64,000 bases of DNA, taken from Nymphaea colorata. Taxonomy: Eukaryota > Streptophyta > Magnoliopsida > Nymphaeales > Nymphaeaceae. Positions 25,351 to 38,345 of this stretch are shown one piece after another. A program made the translations under genes and the position numbers. The notes beneath the pieces were generated by a model. That model ran no database searches. It was not told where the DNA came from and saw only the letters and a program-made list of their open reading frames with translations. The stretch covers positions 19,096,081 through 19,160,080 of the forward strand of contig NC_045147.1 of assembly GCF_008831285.2 (NCBI RefSeq), given 5' to 3'. Each line of letters opens with the position of its first letter. The stretch's first letter is position 1.

Positions 25351-26934
25351 ACAACAGCTTGCCATTTCGTGAGATCTTAGTCAGCTAAGTAGATTAGTGG
25401 CCAGATTCAATTGATCGGTACAGCCAAAAAGCACGAAACTCTCATAACGAGATGTTAACCACTTGCAACCCTGAAATCGAGCAGCATGGACGGGTTCAGG
25501 GACGTAAGCGAGTTACATATTTCCAGTTACCAATTTGATTTGAATTCATTTAGTTGGACTTGGTAAAAACAACCCCGGATGCGACTACCAATTAAGATAA
25601 AGATCCTAATGGGTTTTATAAAGATCCATGCCGATTACGTAGAAACTGTCCGATCTTATGCTAGTCAGATCTGAAATTGGTTTTATATATATATATATAT
25701 AAAAAGGAGTCTCAATTTGAGTCTGAATCCGAAGCTGATAACACACAATCAGATTAGTTGAGTGCCAGTAAAGGCTCGATCTTACCGAATCCAAACTTTT
25801 TCACACCCCTAGGCAGGTTAATCGTCGTAATTTACTGTGTTTGCAACGTATGCAGGATTAAAAAACAAACCTGCTGCAGACGTATGCTGCCGAAAGTGAA
25901 CTTGGCCAGTTCGTGCGTGCTAGCATGGACAAGTGGTCGGAGCTCAGAGGAAGGTAGCTCAACTACTCTTTCTCTTTTGTCTTCCTTTCTCTTAATTATG
26001 AACAAACTATTTAGATCACTTGTTTTCTTTTCTAAATAGTTGAAAGGGAAGATCTGGTTCAGAACTATTTCATGAGTAGCAGTTGAACCTTATGTGTCCT
26101 CTCTGACCAAGAGTTGCCCTCTCTTCGCTTTAGCAAGATAAGATGCATGCCCACGAAAGTCTGCCATGATAGTCCCCACCTGATAGCTACCATCACTCAT
26201 TAAAGAAACCAATTTTGGCCTCTAAATTTTATAGTTCATTGATTCAAAACCATATGATTTCCTTGCTTAATGATGTTACGGTTTAGCAGTTGATTTGATA
26301 TATTTAAATTCGCCGTCTTAAGGTGAAAGCATTTTCTTATTCTAAAGGTTTCCATGTAATCGTAAAGATTAAGCATGTCCTTTTGAACTTCGGGAAATTT
26401 AAACAAAAGAGAAAGTTGCTAGAACTTACATCAACTTTTTGTTTTCTGTTCTACTTAAAAAATTATGAGGACATCCGCATAAAGCAGGTAAAAGTTTATA
26501 AAGAAGATGAATGTTTCAAGTCACGTTGTTAATATGTTCATACACTCTCCCAATCAGTTCGCCCCATCTAACCATTTCTAAAGCAAGTCACTGACGCCAA
26601 TGCAATGTGATGGTAACGCATCGTTGGTTCTCAAAATGGTGTTGATCTCTCTGCACAATCAGCAGCAAGAGAAAGTAGCATTCCATCGATGTGAACTTGG
26701 GATACTGCAAAAATCTGCTCACTAAATATTCCAATTCAATCAACACAGCATCTCCATGAAATCTCTGCTCACGTCTGATCAGGTCGCCTTTTTGCGACAG
26801 CTGAAGTGGGAAATCCAGTCTCAGATCTTCATAGAAAGATCGGGATAATGCTACAGGTCCTCTTGGACCCAACGGGATACAGCCACCATCTATGTTACCT
26901 TTGAGATTTTACATAATCAAACTTCTTTTGCGCC

Positions 26935-27010
26935 CCAAGGGGTAAAGCTCAAACGGGTAGGTGGGAGTGCACAGAAGGTTATACTCCTGTACCAAAAAGA
27001 AGGGTGAGCT
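26935..27010 (+). mobile_element. Possible tRNA-derived SINE fragment (weak)
   Basis: AGCTCAAACGG at 26946-26956 resembles a tRNA A box in the context of a D-arm, followed by gtgggagtgcacagaaggtt. I could not find a matching B box or tail, so this is at most a truncated copy. Confidence 0.2.
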
Positions 27011-27310
27011 CTATTGATACCAACACAGTTTTTGACCTTGAGAGTAAGGAAAAGGAAGAAACTTCGGCTTTGGTTTGGATGGTGAGATCAAAAACCTCCC
27101 ACACCCAAATAACTTCTTTTGCATTCATAATGCGACAGAGACATGATGAAATGGCTTTTCTGGTTCAGACTTCCTGACCACAGAACCAGCTGAAATAACT
27201 AAAGGGCGACAAGATAATTGCTTGAATTGTGATGGGTAAAGTTGATTACTCAATCCAGAGTACGACTAGTTTGTCTACCGTGCCCGTCACTTCTCCGCTT
27301 TATTTAAATA

Positions 27311-27444
27311 ATGCATCAAAAAGCCAAACTATTCTCGGGTTGCTTCAGTCCCACTTTTTCTTCTGCTCTTATTTAAACCATGCATAAAAAAAAACCAACT
27401 TTTCGTGGGTTGCTTCACTCCCACTTTCTCTTTTGCTCGTGTTT
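27311..27444 (+). repeat. Imperfect 68-bp tandem duplication
   Basis: The two halves share atgcat, an A-rich run, ccaac/ccaaact, cgtgggttgcttca or its variant, and tcccactttttcttctgctc with scattered substitutions. The period is about 68 bases. It is intergenic. Confidence 0.65.
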
Positions 27445-29324
27445 TTTTTATAACTTTGCCAAAAAATTGTCAACTCTTAGGTTGGTAGCTGGTACAAGCT
27501 GCAATTGGCAGTCAGCAAGTGCTACAAACAATGAAGCAAGGTGTATGGATGTGAAAGGTTTCCGATTTAGGTTTGCATCCATTCCTTTACCGAATTCGAT
27601 TTGTTGAGACCCTGTGTAATAAGATTTAGATTCAAAATATTTTTTAGAACCGAGTTCATATCCGGCTAGCATGAGATCCAATATGTACATATGATCGGAT
27701 CATGTCTTTATTGGATTCTTTACAGATACCAAGTCAGATTTTATGCAGCAGTAAAACTGCATACAGAATCTGATTACTAATTGAATCTGAAGTTCTTACC
27801 AGATCTGAATAAATGGATTTGAAATAGAATCGAAAAACAAGTGTACGCCATCCATTGACATCCCCACGTAGTTCTATTAACAAGACACGAAAATCTATGA
27901 CCTTGGATGAAACCAGATCGTTTAACCATTTTCTAATCGTTTAACCATTTTCTATTGCCACAAGGCAATGGCATCTCATGTGCCAAAAAAGGCACCATCT
28001 ACTGGGATACGGGGGTGGACTTGAGATTTTTTAAGATGTTAAAAGTTCAATAATCATGTCTTGTCCCTAGGCAATTATTCATGAAGGTTTGCGTCTTCCC
28101 TAGATTGCCTAACCAATAAGGACAGGAGGCGCGCTGTTTCTCATTTGACATGTACGTGTAGTGAAAGTATATAGGGTTAGGTTCTTCAACATGCATTTCT
28201 TCAAGTCTCTAGTAGTCACCTCGAAATGACTTTTTAACTCGTTTGTGTCTTGATAATTTAGATTGTTAGGTGCACTTATGGCTATTTATTTATTAGAAAA
28301 CATACTGGAGATTGGATCTTTTTAAAACTTGTTATGCAAATGGATGAAAAATCAACTACTCAGTAGCCATTAAAATTTGGCAATGAAATTTTAACGACCC
28401 CTTAAAGTTCTTCCAATGCTTGCATTTAGTGGCACGTGTGAGGTTTAGCCGTTCAGGCCTTCCAAAACCACCTGTTGGACATGCAGACAGTAAACACACA
28501 TAATCATATGACAACCCGTCACGTTAAAAGCAACTTTTTGAGTTCTTTTCCCATGGCAACCTGGGTTCAATAACAACACCAGTTTATTCATATCTCAAGT
28601 TAAAACAGCAGACAACCAAGTTGATGGGTTGAGTTAGGAGGCTTTCCCTTCCAAACTATCGTTCCGACCAGAGGCCACCAAAGCGAACTGGGAGTTGATA
28701 ATAGTTATTAGGTTAACTTAAATAAACTCATGTCCAAAGTTGTTCACTGTAAACCATCTAGTCAAATTGAACAGACTACTCGGTGATCCTTAGAGTTTTA
28801 TATGACTGCTCGGTGGTTCTTGAAGAGTTTTATACAGGTGCTGTGTGTATGCATGTGTGAGAGAGATTCAAAGTTGCAGCCAAAATAAACCAAACGTGCA
28901 CCCGAAACAGTGAAGCAGAAGGCACCCAATCTAAAACAAGTTTTCTCCAACAAACTATATTTGTATTAAAGAAGAAAAAATCTTACAGCCAGGGAACTTT
29001 CATAGTAGCCCCAACAAAAGAATCAAACATAAAAATCTGTAAGCCGCTCTGCTGATCAGACAGGGTAAGTGCAAACAACCATTACTAACTGGCGCTTTCT
29101 ACAGAAGAACGCCAGATACCAATCATTAAGATGCCACCGGAAAACCAAAGCTGAAGTTGAACTGGACCACTTATCCTAGTCCTAGTCATTAAAGTACAAT
29201 GCACAATGCCAATCACTTGAGAGTGGATGGTGATCACCAAAATTCTGATGTAGATGCAGCAATACGATCCCCACGGAACAAAATTCAAGTGACATTAAAT
29301 GATGCACAGAAAAGCATTTGGAAG

Positions 29325-32300
29325 TTATACTCCACAGGTAGAGCGATTTCCAGCAGCAAAACTACCATGTTTGCCAAGTCTTAGGGCTTTTGGATCGATG
29401 GAAATTGTCCCCACGGTTAGGATACTCAAATTGTCATCAGATCCCTCGGCCTTGTCAGCAGAAGAGGAGGAGAAAACAGAATTGTAGCCATTAACCTTGA
29501 TCGGCATTGAGCCCACTGTGACAATGTCACTGGATACATTACTGTGTTTTTCTTCTGGCTCACTTGCAAGGGAACTAATTTTCACAGTCGACAACATATT
29601 ATCAACATCCTCAACTGGAACAGTCATGGTGTCTTCATTGGCATCATTAGCAGTTTGTGGTAGCACCTGACTTGTCTGCAGATCAACAGTGCCAACCAGT
29701 TTGCTGTTGGTCATTGACATGTCCAAGGTAAAGTCCTTGTAGCTCTGATTTTGATACTTCGTTTTCTTATCAAATAAAGCTTGTTGACGCTCCTCATAAT
29801 ACATGAAATCATCCAAAATGGAAGTCTTTGAAGAGTAACTCTTGAAAATCTTCAGCATCTCAATACCTTGACTATACTTTACCTGTAGACCAAAATGAGA
29901 ATTAGTGATCAGAAGAAAAGGTACCTCTCCTGTAACTAAGGAAAAATAAGAAATATAAATAGGTTAATTGGATTACGTGAACTAATGTTGTTCAGCATTG
30001 CTTCCAAACCAACAAAAGAATCATGTCCAGAATCCAGACATAGTGACAGCAACTTATTTAAAGCTCATGCAGCCTATTCTAAATTAGTGGCAGTCTGAGG
30101 CGGAGCATAGAGCTACTCATTTTGCTAGAGAGTCTATGTATGAAGTGAAAAGTTGGTTTTTATGGGAATGACCATATTGGTTAGCACAAATTTAAATCCA
30201 CTGGAATAAATATTAAACCAAGTGAAACTTAAACTTGGTCCAAAATCTGGCCATCAATGTCACGGTTATGCGTGTATGTGCACGCGCATGGAGGCTGTTT
30301 CAGGGGGGCATGTTTTTCAGTCTCCACTGATAGGATCCTCAATTTTGAGGTGGGGAAGGTTATGGAGAGGGGAGGAAGGGAAAAGACAAAAAGTAGGTGG
30401 CGTAGGTGAGAGAGAGAGAGAGAGAGAGAACAAAGAGGCAAAAAAAAACAGTCTGGAAAAGAAACCAATTTAACCCATTCTGTACATATGTATATGTATA
30501 CGGCCTTAGATTTGACCACCCAAATATCTGGATCTCAGGTGGCCACCTGGCAATTCTACCAGTTTCTGTGGTTTTAACTTTTTAAGTTTTGACAAATCCA
30601 ATCATAAAAATGCAGTAGGAATCTTCAAATGTGTAAGACAACATAAACCTCAGGTGTATATTGAATTTTATAGAAGTTCACAAATCAACATTCAGATAGT
30701 AAAGTCCAACCTATACATCCAAAAAACATGAGCCTTTATTCTTACATTTTTTTATTTCTTATGTTGTACATGTGTCAACTATCCAAAAGAAAAGAAATGG
30801 TATAATGGCCAGATGGCCGCCATCCATATATTGGACGTCAAAATCTAGCTAACATGGCATATATTTTCCTTCCCACTTTCATATTAGTATGATTGATACA
30901 ATTTCCTGTCTAGGCACTGGAAATCTACGGTGCATATAGAAAATCTAAACTTTATCTCTTCTTGCTCAGGAGATTGATAGCATATCTTCAACATAAGCTT
31001 AGTTGACTCCCCATTTTCAGTTCTTCTTAGTACGACTATTGCATCTTCTTCCTGGGAGAAAACAGGTGCAAGACCAACAGACCTTCCATGCAATATTCAA
31101 CTTTCTGCTGTTTTATCAGTAAAAAAATTATCATTAATACTGTTCAACATAGATAGGCATTATTTTAATATTTATTAGTGAAACTCTCATTCAAAGTAAA
31201 CATTCGCTACTATGAGCTAACATATATCTTCAACAAGTACGTACAAAAGGCGAAATCTTAGTTCAACATCAACAATACTGCTCAGCCGGCATCTATAGCA
31301 ATTATTTTTCCAGAAGCTTCAACAGTAACACAACTTGAAGATCAGATAATTAAACACACTAAGTGTAATTTTTTAAGGTCATCTTCATTTTATGTACATA
31401 CTAAACCCAAAACCCTAAGCTTCACAACTATGGTCCTCAGTAACTGCAAAGTCCTGATGCATTAGATAGAAAAGGACCATATAATAAGAAAAAGGTTCCC
31501 AGAATTTTGGAAAATCACTGCCTTCCTCTTCAAGCAAAATGCTCCCCATGCTCTATTTGTTAAACAAGAACCCATTAGCTTCTGAACGGGAAATTCCCAT
31601 AAGGTAACAAACAGCAAGAATAGATTATGATCCAAAGTAATGAACTGCTGCCATATGTCATATCAAACTCAATGTATGCACGTATGCATCTCAACAACAG
31701 CCTTAGAACAAAAAATTGAATTTTTGTTTTATTTCTACATTGGCAAGGTGGGGTAGGCATACCCTACCTGCTTCTGCGAAGGAGATACACCCTGAGTATT
31801 AAACTCTTAACCTCCTTCAACTTGAAGGTCATAGGTCCAACCCAAGCCAACAGACAGAACACTTGTTGACCAAGAAACACTAAAAGCTGAAAGAGTCAAA
31901 CTGCTCACAGTTACTCACCTCCTGTGTGTCCCTGCTATTAGTCACTGGCTTATTTTCATTATTCTCTAAGATTATGTGCCGAAAATGAGGGTTTGGAACA
32001 TCCTTTATTAGGTGCCACTTGACAGGAAAGCTACCATTCCATTTGTCCTGCTGCCAAAAATCCATATCCTTCTGAAAGTCAACAGGACCAATCATTTCTG
32101 CAACACCACAGAACTGCCCACTCGCATTAACCTGAAAAGTGGGCTGTTAGCTCAAGGATATAGAACCAAAGAAAAGTTTACAACAGATGGAAGGGTTAGA
32201 CTGCTTACTGAAAAGAAAAGAAAAACAGGACATGCTCTATGCTTTCCTCCTGACCTTCTCTGTGCATCTGCATAGGAAGCATCTAGCCGCTTGTTTCCAT

Positions 32301-34166
32301 TCGGAGTACTTGACCATACGTTATATTTGATACTTTTGTGCACGTCGTCTTCACTATAAGACTTTATCACAAAGAATTTGGCATCAGGATAGCTAACAGG
32401 AAAATCATCTCTGTTGTAGTGATCAGCATAGATCAATATATTCTCCTTCATGTCATTACTGAAAGGCCGAGTTGAATAGACTCTTAAAGAAAGTGGAGAA
32501 GTCCACTGATTTTTAGACCTACTTGTTCTAGGGCCCCTGTTTTGTTCACTCAATGCATCTGGGCTTCTATCCACATTGATCATAGCCATACCAAAATGCA
32601 ACGGTTTGTTGGACTTGTTATTCATAGGCCATCCATGATGACCAGAGCCAACATCAACGACTCCATTCACACCTGTGGTCACTGTAATATTAACAGGCCT
32701 CTGAACTGGTGTCAACCTCCTTAAAGGGATATAATCTTTCACTTGAATAGTTGCAGGAGCACTTGAACTCTAGCAAGCACAATCAGCAGGAAAGTTATGT
32801 CAGCACACGTCCATTATCCAGAAGAGGAAAAATAACCAACACAGAGACAAACAGCTGACCAACCTGAGAGGTACTGGTGGAGGAGAATATTTCTGGTGAA
32901 GTCAACTGCCTCACGGCACCTTCAGAGGTTCCAGGTTTTACATGTGCGGGTTGAAGCTTCTGAACAGGAACAGCCTGATGCTGCCCCACTCTCCCAGCCT
33001 CAGAAGAATGTGAAGAATGGCCATCAGAGGCATTCACTTTGCTCATGGATGAAGAAGGCACTGCACATGTTGCAACTTTACTGGCAACTGGAACAGACTT
33101 TATATCTATAGGTTTCAGAGTCTGAATGGAAGTACCCTGTTTTTCCACTTCTCTTTTAGGCTTTAACGGGCCATCAGAGATGGTTACCGTAGTCACAGAA
33201 GCAGGTGTTGCATATGTTCCACCTGCACCATCTAGTCCACTGGAACTCGAGCTAGGAACACTAAGCAATGAATTGGCAGGTAAACTACAAGTTGGAATGT
33301 CAGAACTAGGCTGAAAAACTATTGGAGAGAAACTGGAAGACGAGACAGCATGTTGATAAGATGTACTGCCATAATATGGTTGAGACCCTACAAACTGGCC
33401 ATCCATGCCAATGATAGCTCCAGGTATATAGGGGTTGAATGGGTTGTAAGCAGACTGTGCATATCCATAATTTGGTGGGTAATATACATAGGGCAAACCT
33501 TCAGCTTGAAGAGCCTGCAAAAATGAAATGCAATAGCATTAGCTTAGAGGGTTTCACCAACAAGGCCAACATTATATCCAAGTTGGAGATATCAATCATT
33601 GTCAAGCTCTGTCAATCTCATGAAACAATGAACACTGAACATGGCTTGAAAACCGGTTCAATAGTGGTGAACCAGTGACCAAGAAAGGGACAAGCACAAA
33701 ATGCAAAAGAGGAAATAAAGAAAACTTACAGAGTACTGGAGATCTTGGTTATCCACTTGCAAGACCCTACCGTGGTTGTCCCAGTCTCCAGCTGCTTGAT
33801 AGCCTAACAATAAATCAAAGTTCTCAGAAACTGTGACCTGCACAAAAAACACTTGAAAACAAATCCAAGAACCACAAATAAGAACACACCTGTACAGTAA
33901 TACCCATAGTAGCCAGTTGCAGCAGGACAGTATAGCCCCTGGTCTACTACAAAGGCAGGTGCTGCTTCATTATCCATAACATTCACAGAAACTGTGGCAC
34001 CCAGTGGATTCAGATCAGCACCCTGTTTCTTAAGCAGAAGGTGATATATAAGTTATTGAGCAAGGCGACAATCAAGAACTGAGGAAAAACAGAAACAAGC
34101 AATCTCAGACAACCCTACCAAATAGGCCTCCACTCTTTTAGCTACGGAGCCATCACGCCTTTCCAT
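29325..34166 (-). CDS. YTH-domain m6A RNA reader, ECT family
   Basis: ECT proteins are cytoplasmic readers of N6-methyladenosine in mRNA. Exons (minus): 34166-34119, 34022-33890, 33803-33730, 33514-32864, 32769-32209, 32131-31919, 29882-29325, giving 745 residues in continuous frame. The first 85 residues contain the motif [19 protein letters not shown]. Residues 86-430 are a disordered region rich in Tyr, Ser, Pro and Gly. The YTH domain spans about 431-570: [21 protein letters not shown], then [21 protein letters not shown] and [20 protein letters not shown]. The three cage tryptophans are present (454, 515, 520), so m6A binding should be intact. The acidic, Ser-rich tail follows. The start codon at 34166 is the first in-frame ATG of that exon; an ATG in the next exon would also be possible. 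Which ECT member it is cannot be told by eye. Confidence 0.9.
30409..30429 (+). repeat. GA microsatellite in the last intron of the YTH gene
   Basis: An uninterrupted GA run of about 21 bases lies in the 2 kb intron between exons 32131-31919 and 29882-29325. Confidence 0.85.
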
Positions 34167-34178
34167 CTCAAAGTACAG

Positions 34179-35895
34179 CTAACAATAGTATAAAAAGGCA
34201 AGTCATGGAATGATTAAGAGGAAATTTTACAGTGTAACATCATATAAGAGCTATTACAGATTAACCATTCTGGAATCTCTTCAAATATTCAAATATAAAG
34301 AACCTTCACAAACAGAACTTTGATGAATCAAATCATGTGGAACAGCTGAGACTCAGGTTATCTCAGGTCCAAATCTGGCCATGAAAAAGGCTGTACGTGG
34401 AGATCAAGTTGAAGAAAAATCTCAACCCAGTTCCCTGCCTTCACTTTCCGTAGATTTGGTAGATCTCACCTTCGAGTATTTGCATTCGCCCACTATCTAT
34501 AATTTCAAAATTAACAAGGACAAGCAGAGCTGCTTCACAGCCCGAATTTGATAAGCAAAGTCATCATTTCACTAAAGCTGGAGAGAGAACACTGACCAAA
34601 CCCAACAATCGCACTTGTTCAAGCTTGAGCACGTTTTTATTCATTTATCTACTACGTATCATCTGAACCAAGTTTTCCCACCAGAATCACTAAAGGTAGA
34701 ATATCATAGCATTAACTTCACCAGTCCAACTTTAGCATGGTCATAACAGTATACTGGTGGCTCATCAACTAGCATTCAGCTCTTCAGATCAAGCAAAATA
34801 ATGAATCTGAACAAATGCCACGGCAAGGCATTGCATCTTCAGACCATTCTAGGCAAGATATTGCAACTTTAAAATTCAGATTTAAATGCACCAAATGCTG
34901 GAGAAACTACTACATAACTGGGAGAGAAAAAGGTGAACCGTATTTAAAATTGAAAAAGTGAACATCTGCACCCCCGCACATCTAGTCAATGGGAATTCTA
35001 ATAGACCAATCGTCAAATAACAACATATCAAATTACTAAGTCCAACATGAACAAAAGGAACCTGTCATCTTTGGGGCGAGAATTTTGATCACCAGAAATC
35101 AAACACATATCGCTGAATTACATAAACGAACATCACCAGCTATTTGTCCAATTTCCAACATCCAAACATACGAAGTTCTGACTAACACCAAGTAAGAATG
35201 AATTCAACAACAAGACATTTTGCCATTACGCGTTCTAAACTAGTAAGGGTGCACAAAAGAAAAGAAGCAGACAACCACCCATCACACCTTTTCTGATAGT
35301 TAAAATAGGTGTCATGTCTAACAGAGGAGAGATTGTGAAAGCCCAAAACTGAAAAAAGCCATATAATTAACATAACCAACAATGTACCCAATTATCAATG
35401 CACCCATCAACAAAACTTAATTTCATTAAACAGACATAATTTAGAAACCAATAACGCTAAGTTCCAATCAATTATTTGGAACGACTTTTCAAATGTCTAC
35501 TAAATACGACGCTTCCACAATCAAGAGTGGAGGCAATTTGATTCAATCACACTTCTAAAAGAACAACCAGAAACAGAACAACGCTCCCTAATCAAAAACC
35601 AGGTGAACTAGGCAAAATTACGATCAACCATTCAAGAAAAACATACACAAGCACCGATCAATCAAGTCATGAAGATTGAATAACCCAAACCAACAAAGAA
35701 ACAAAAGAACCGCAATGTATCAAATAACACAAAGCCCTCCATGCAAAGTCCCTCCCATACCCGATTATCAATAGCGCCACGTAAACTTCAAACTAAGAAA
35801 AGAACCCCAAATCAAAAGAGAAACAATACGAGAAAAGCAGAAACTGAAGAAACAACAACAAGCATATGGAAAATGCGGGTGGATCAACGATTCAC
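34179..35895 (-). other. Probable leader intron of the YTH gene
   Basis: This AT-rich 1.7 kb stretch has no coding frame of interest. It is bounded on the minus strand by gtgaat at the left of the leader exon and ttgttag before the first coding exon. Long first introns in leaders are common in plant RNA-binding protein genes and may boost expression. Confidence 0.4.
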
Positions 35896-36080
35896 CTGAC
35901 GGGCTCCCTAATTCATGGATGCTGTCGAGCAAATATTTGCGTGCCACCCACCAAAGATCAACCGTCCCACAGGAGGCACAGTCCCAGGGAGCATCCTTTG
36001 AGCTCAACTAAAAAGCCCTAACCCTAGCAAGAGAAAAGGAGGGAAGGAATAAAGGAAGGGTAAGGAAATGGGGTTGTGGG
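35896..36080 (-). promoter_or_regulatory. Probable non-coding first exon of the YTH gene, with a uORF
   Basis: On the minus strand a GC-rich segment ends in a donor (gtcag|gtgaat at 35896/35895). It pairs with the acceptor before 34178, leaving an approximately 1.7 kb leader intron. It carries a 28-codon uORF from ATG at 35994 to TAG ending at 35908. The exon's right end is approximate. The open frame across it in another phase starts with TTG, not ATG, so I treat the exon as untranslated. Confidence 0.45.
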
Positions 36081-36089
36081 AAGAGAGAG

Positions 36090-37900
36090 AGAGAGGAGAG
36101 AGATTAATATGGCAAAAACAGGACCAGTGCCTTGGTGGTGGCTTCCCAGTTCCCATTTTGAGTATGACCACAATAGTCATCCTGTGGCCGAAGGAATTTC
36201 AATTATGGGATTGAGATCATTCGGGTCAATCTCATTTCCTCATGCCATATTTTCAAGACATTTTTCATTTAAAAACCTGTATTTTCGTCATAATTTTGAA
36301 ACCCGCGCTTTTCCAAATTTCCTTGCCGCAACTGCTAATTAAACTAAAGTAACAATCGGCGATCTGAAAAAGTATGATTCTTTATATTGTTTAAAATAAG
36401 CGTTTTTCAATCTTATAAACAAAACCATTATTAATAAGCAATGGTAAAAGCAAATCCTCATTTAACTGTTGTTATCAACAGAGAAGCTTATATAACAAAA
36501 TCGCCAACATAGGTTGATTTGAAAATTATAAACAAAAGTAGGCCCCAAGAAAAATTCTCCACCGCCTTCTCGCCCTTAGCCAATGACTGTCAGAAAACGC
36601 AAAGTTGGTCACCTTTTATGGATGCTCAAAGCTGTGCCGGGCAGAAAGACTCTCAAGGGAAAAAGATAAAAAAATTTGGTACTGAAAGATTTTACCTCAC
36701 TGTGATTGAACTGTTGTTTTGTTTCGATTGAATAAAAAGTTTGCAAGTCATTGAAAGTTGCTAACAAGTGGATACTGAGTAGCAACTAGTGTTGTTTACT
36801 ATTGCTGTTATTAGTTAGTATTGGCTCAGACTGTTCTTACTGATTAAGGAAGACGATTTCGTCTGAGGCGGCCATTTTTATGCTTCTCTCATGAATTTGA
36901 CGTCCCACCGGACGACTCTTCTCCTGACAACCATTTATGGTGCTGGTTTAATTAGTCTTTGTTTCAAATAAAGGTTTTACATCAAATAATGAGGTTTATG
37001 TTCATTGATTGTATGATGATGAGGCTAGACAGCATGTTTCCTCCATGTCCGCATTGACATTTCCACTCAGCTAGACGTTATGTTGCATCTGAATTCGTTA
37101 ATTCTCCATTTGTTTTCAGGCTGAAATCATGGTTGCCATCTGAAGACACTTTATTATCAGCAGTTCTAGTGGAATAGTCTTTTACAAGGTAGTTATCTGT
37201 TTCTCATTATTATTTCCTAGGAAACTTTTCTGTTCTTTGTGGTTAGTTAATGTTGGTAGAGAAATCAGCAAGTATGCTTGTTATGTACAATATCACTGTT
37301 CATAACTAGTTTTATTCACACACAAATTCCTGCACATGTCGAGAGAAATTTTTGATGGGTACCACTAATTCTAGATGTTATGTGTCATAAAAATTTCTTA
37401 GACAGTGATGCTTTGTCTTAGGGTCCTGCATGTAATTGTATAGATGTACTTGCATAATGCACATGGAACACTATTGTTCCAATCTTTGGAACAAATTCAT
37501 AAGTATTAAAATAAAGATGAGGATGAGCTCAGATATGACTGTAATGTATTGTATCATGTGACCTCAATCCTTGTTGGATCAGGATAGCTATATCCAAACC
37601 CAACAATTTGCCATGGTTGAATGTTGTCTTTTCATATTTAGAAAATGCAGATTTTCACCAAAGTCAAATTGATTTTCAACAAAAAATTCATAAACCTGGA
37701 AGTTCATATCTGATATCAGCTACCATGATCCAATTCAAGGGCTTATACTCAGGTCTCCTGTTTCACACCAAACTTGACCCTCTCGTGCAAACGGCGTTTA
37801 AATTGCTGCTCCGTCACTGGAAAATGGAACACCGCTGTTCTTTTTTGCCGAAAAGGCGAGAACCGACCGCGGTCACCGCACACTGATGCAAACACCGGAC
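36090..37900. other. Divergent intergenic region between the YTH gene and the small basic-protein gene
   Basis: No coding region is supported. It must hold the promoters of the two flanking divergent genes. Composition is AT-rich, changing to GC-rich from about 37780 at the start of the right-hand gene. No repeats or boxes stand out by eye. Confidence 0.55.
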
Positions 37901-38131
37901 ACGGACGCTCGGTACAGGCGCCTCCGTCGTAACACGTGAGTGAGTTCTGCAGTGTTCCGTGCGTTTGGACGGGACAGCGGTCCGGGTTACTCTTTGAAGG
38001 CGCAAGAAATGCTGTGAAACTCTTGCTTTCCTGTTCCTCCTCCTCCTCCGCCGCTCAACCGTCGTTCGTCCGTGGCTACCGTCGCATCCCCTGGAGAAGT
38101 CGCCGTCGCTTCTCCAACCAGTTGAAGGAAG
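37900..38131 (+). promoter_or_regulatory. Probable first (leader) exon of the basic-protein gene
   Basis: This GC-rich segment ends in a good donor (gaag|gtatgc at 38131/38132) and precedes the gene whose first in-frame ATG is at 39915. It carries a three-codon uORF (ATG CTG TGA near 38009). Acceptors that could follow lie near 38749, 39046 and 39680, so the leader is probably spliced at least once. The left end is a guess from base composition. Confidence 0.35.
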
Positions 38132-38141
38132 GTATGCGCAT

Positions 38142-38144
<3 letters not shown>

Positions 38145-38176
<32 letters not shown>

Positions 38177-38223
38177 CCACTCTCCCCAACCCATGGCTGA
38201 ATGACCCAAAAATCGCCTGCTCC

Positions 38224-38277
<54 letters not shown>

Positions 38278-38345
38278 CCACTCTCCCCAACCCATGGCTG
38301 AATGACCCAAAAATCGCCTCCGCCACTCTCTCTCTCTCTCTCGTT
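38145..38345 (+). repeat. 101-bp tandem duplication with CT microsatellites
   Basis: A segment containing ttccccactctccccaaccc, catggctgaatgacccaaaa and atcgcct occurs at 38173 and again at 38274, exactly 101 bases on. Each copy is flanked by long CT runs (about 38145-38172, 38225-38273, 38328-38341). Slippage or unequal exchange in the CT tracts explains it. It lies in the predicted first intron. Confidence 0.9.

Larger units (their letters stand above)
21900..29324. other. Gene-poor, repeat-bearing intergenic region
   Basis: About 7.4 kb without a supported coding region. All open frames are short and unlike any family I recognise. Seen here: a SINE-like element on the minus strand at 23363-23497, a gctcgag-rich tract at about 25130-25350, an AT microsatellite at 25684-25701, a weaker tRNA-box-like fragment near 26940, a 68-bp imperfect duplication at 27311-27444, and an 18-bp direct duplication near 27913-27952. 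The right end carries the 3' UTR of the YTH gene. Confidence 0.65.

Noticed and set aside
26588-26872. Minus-strand open frame of 94 codons
   Set aside because: It is not recognisably similar to any protein, stands alone, and lies in a repeat-bearing gene-poor region.
32896-33314. Plus-strand open frames across the YTH gene
   Set aside because: They are antisense shadows of the large disordered-region exon at 33514-32864.
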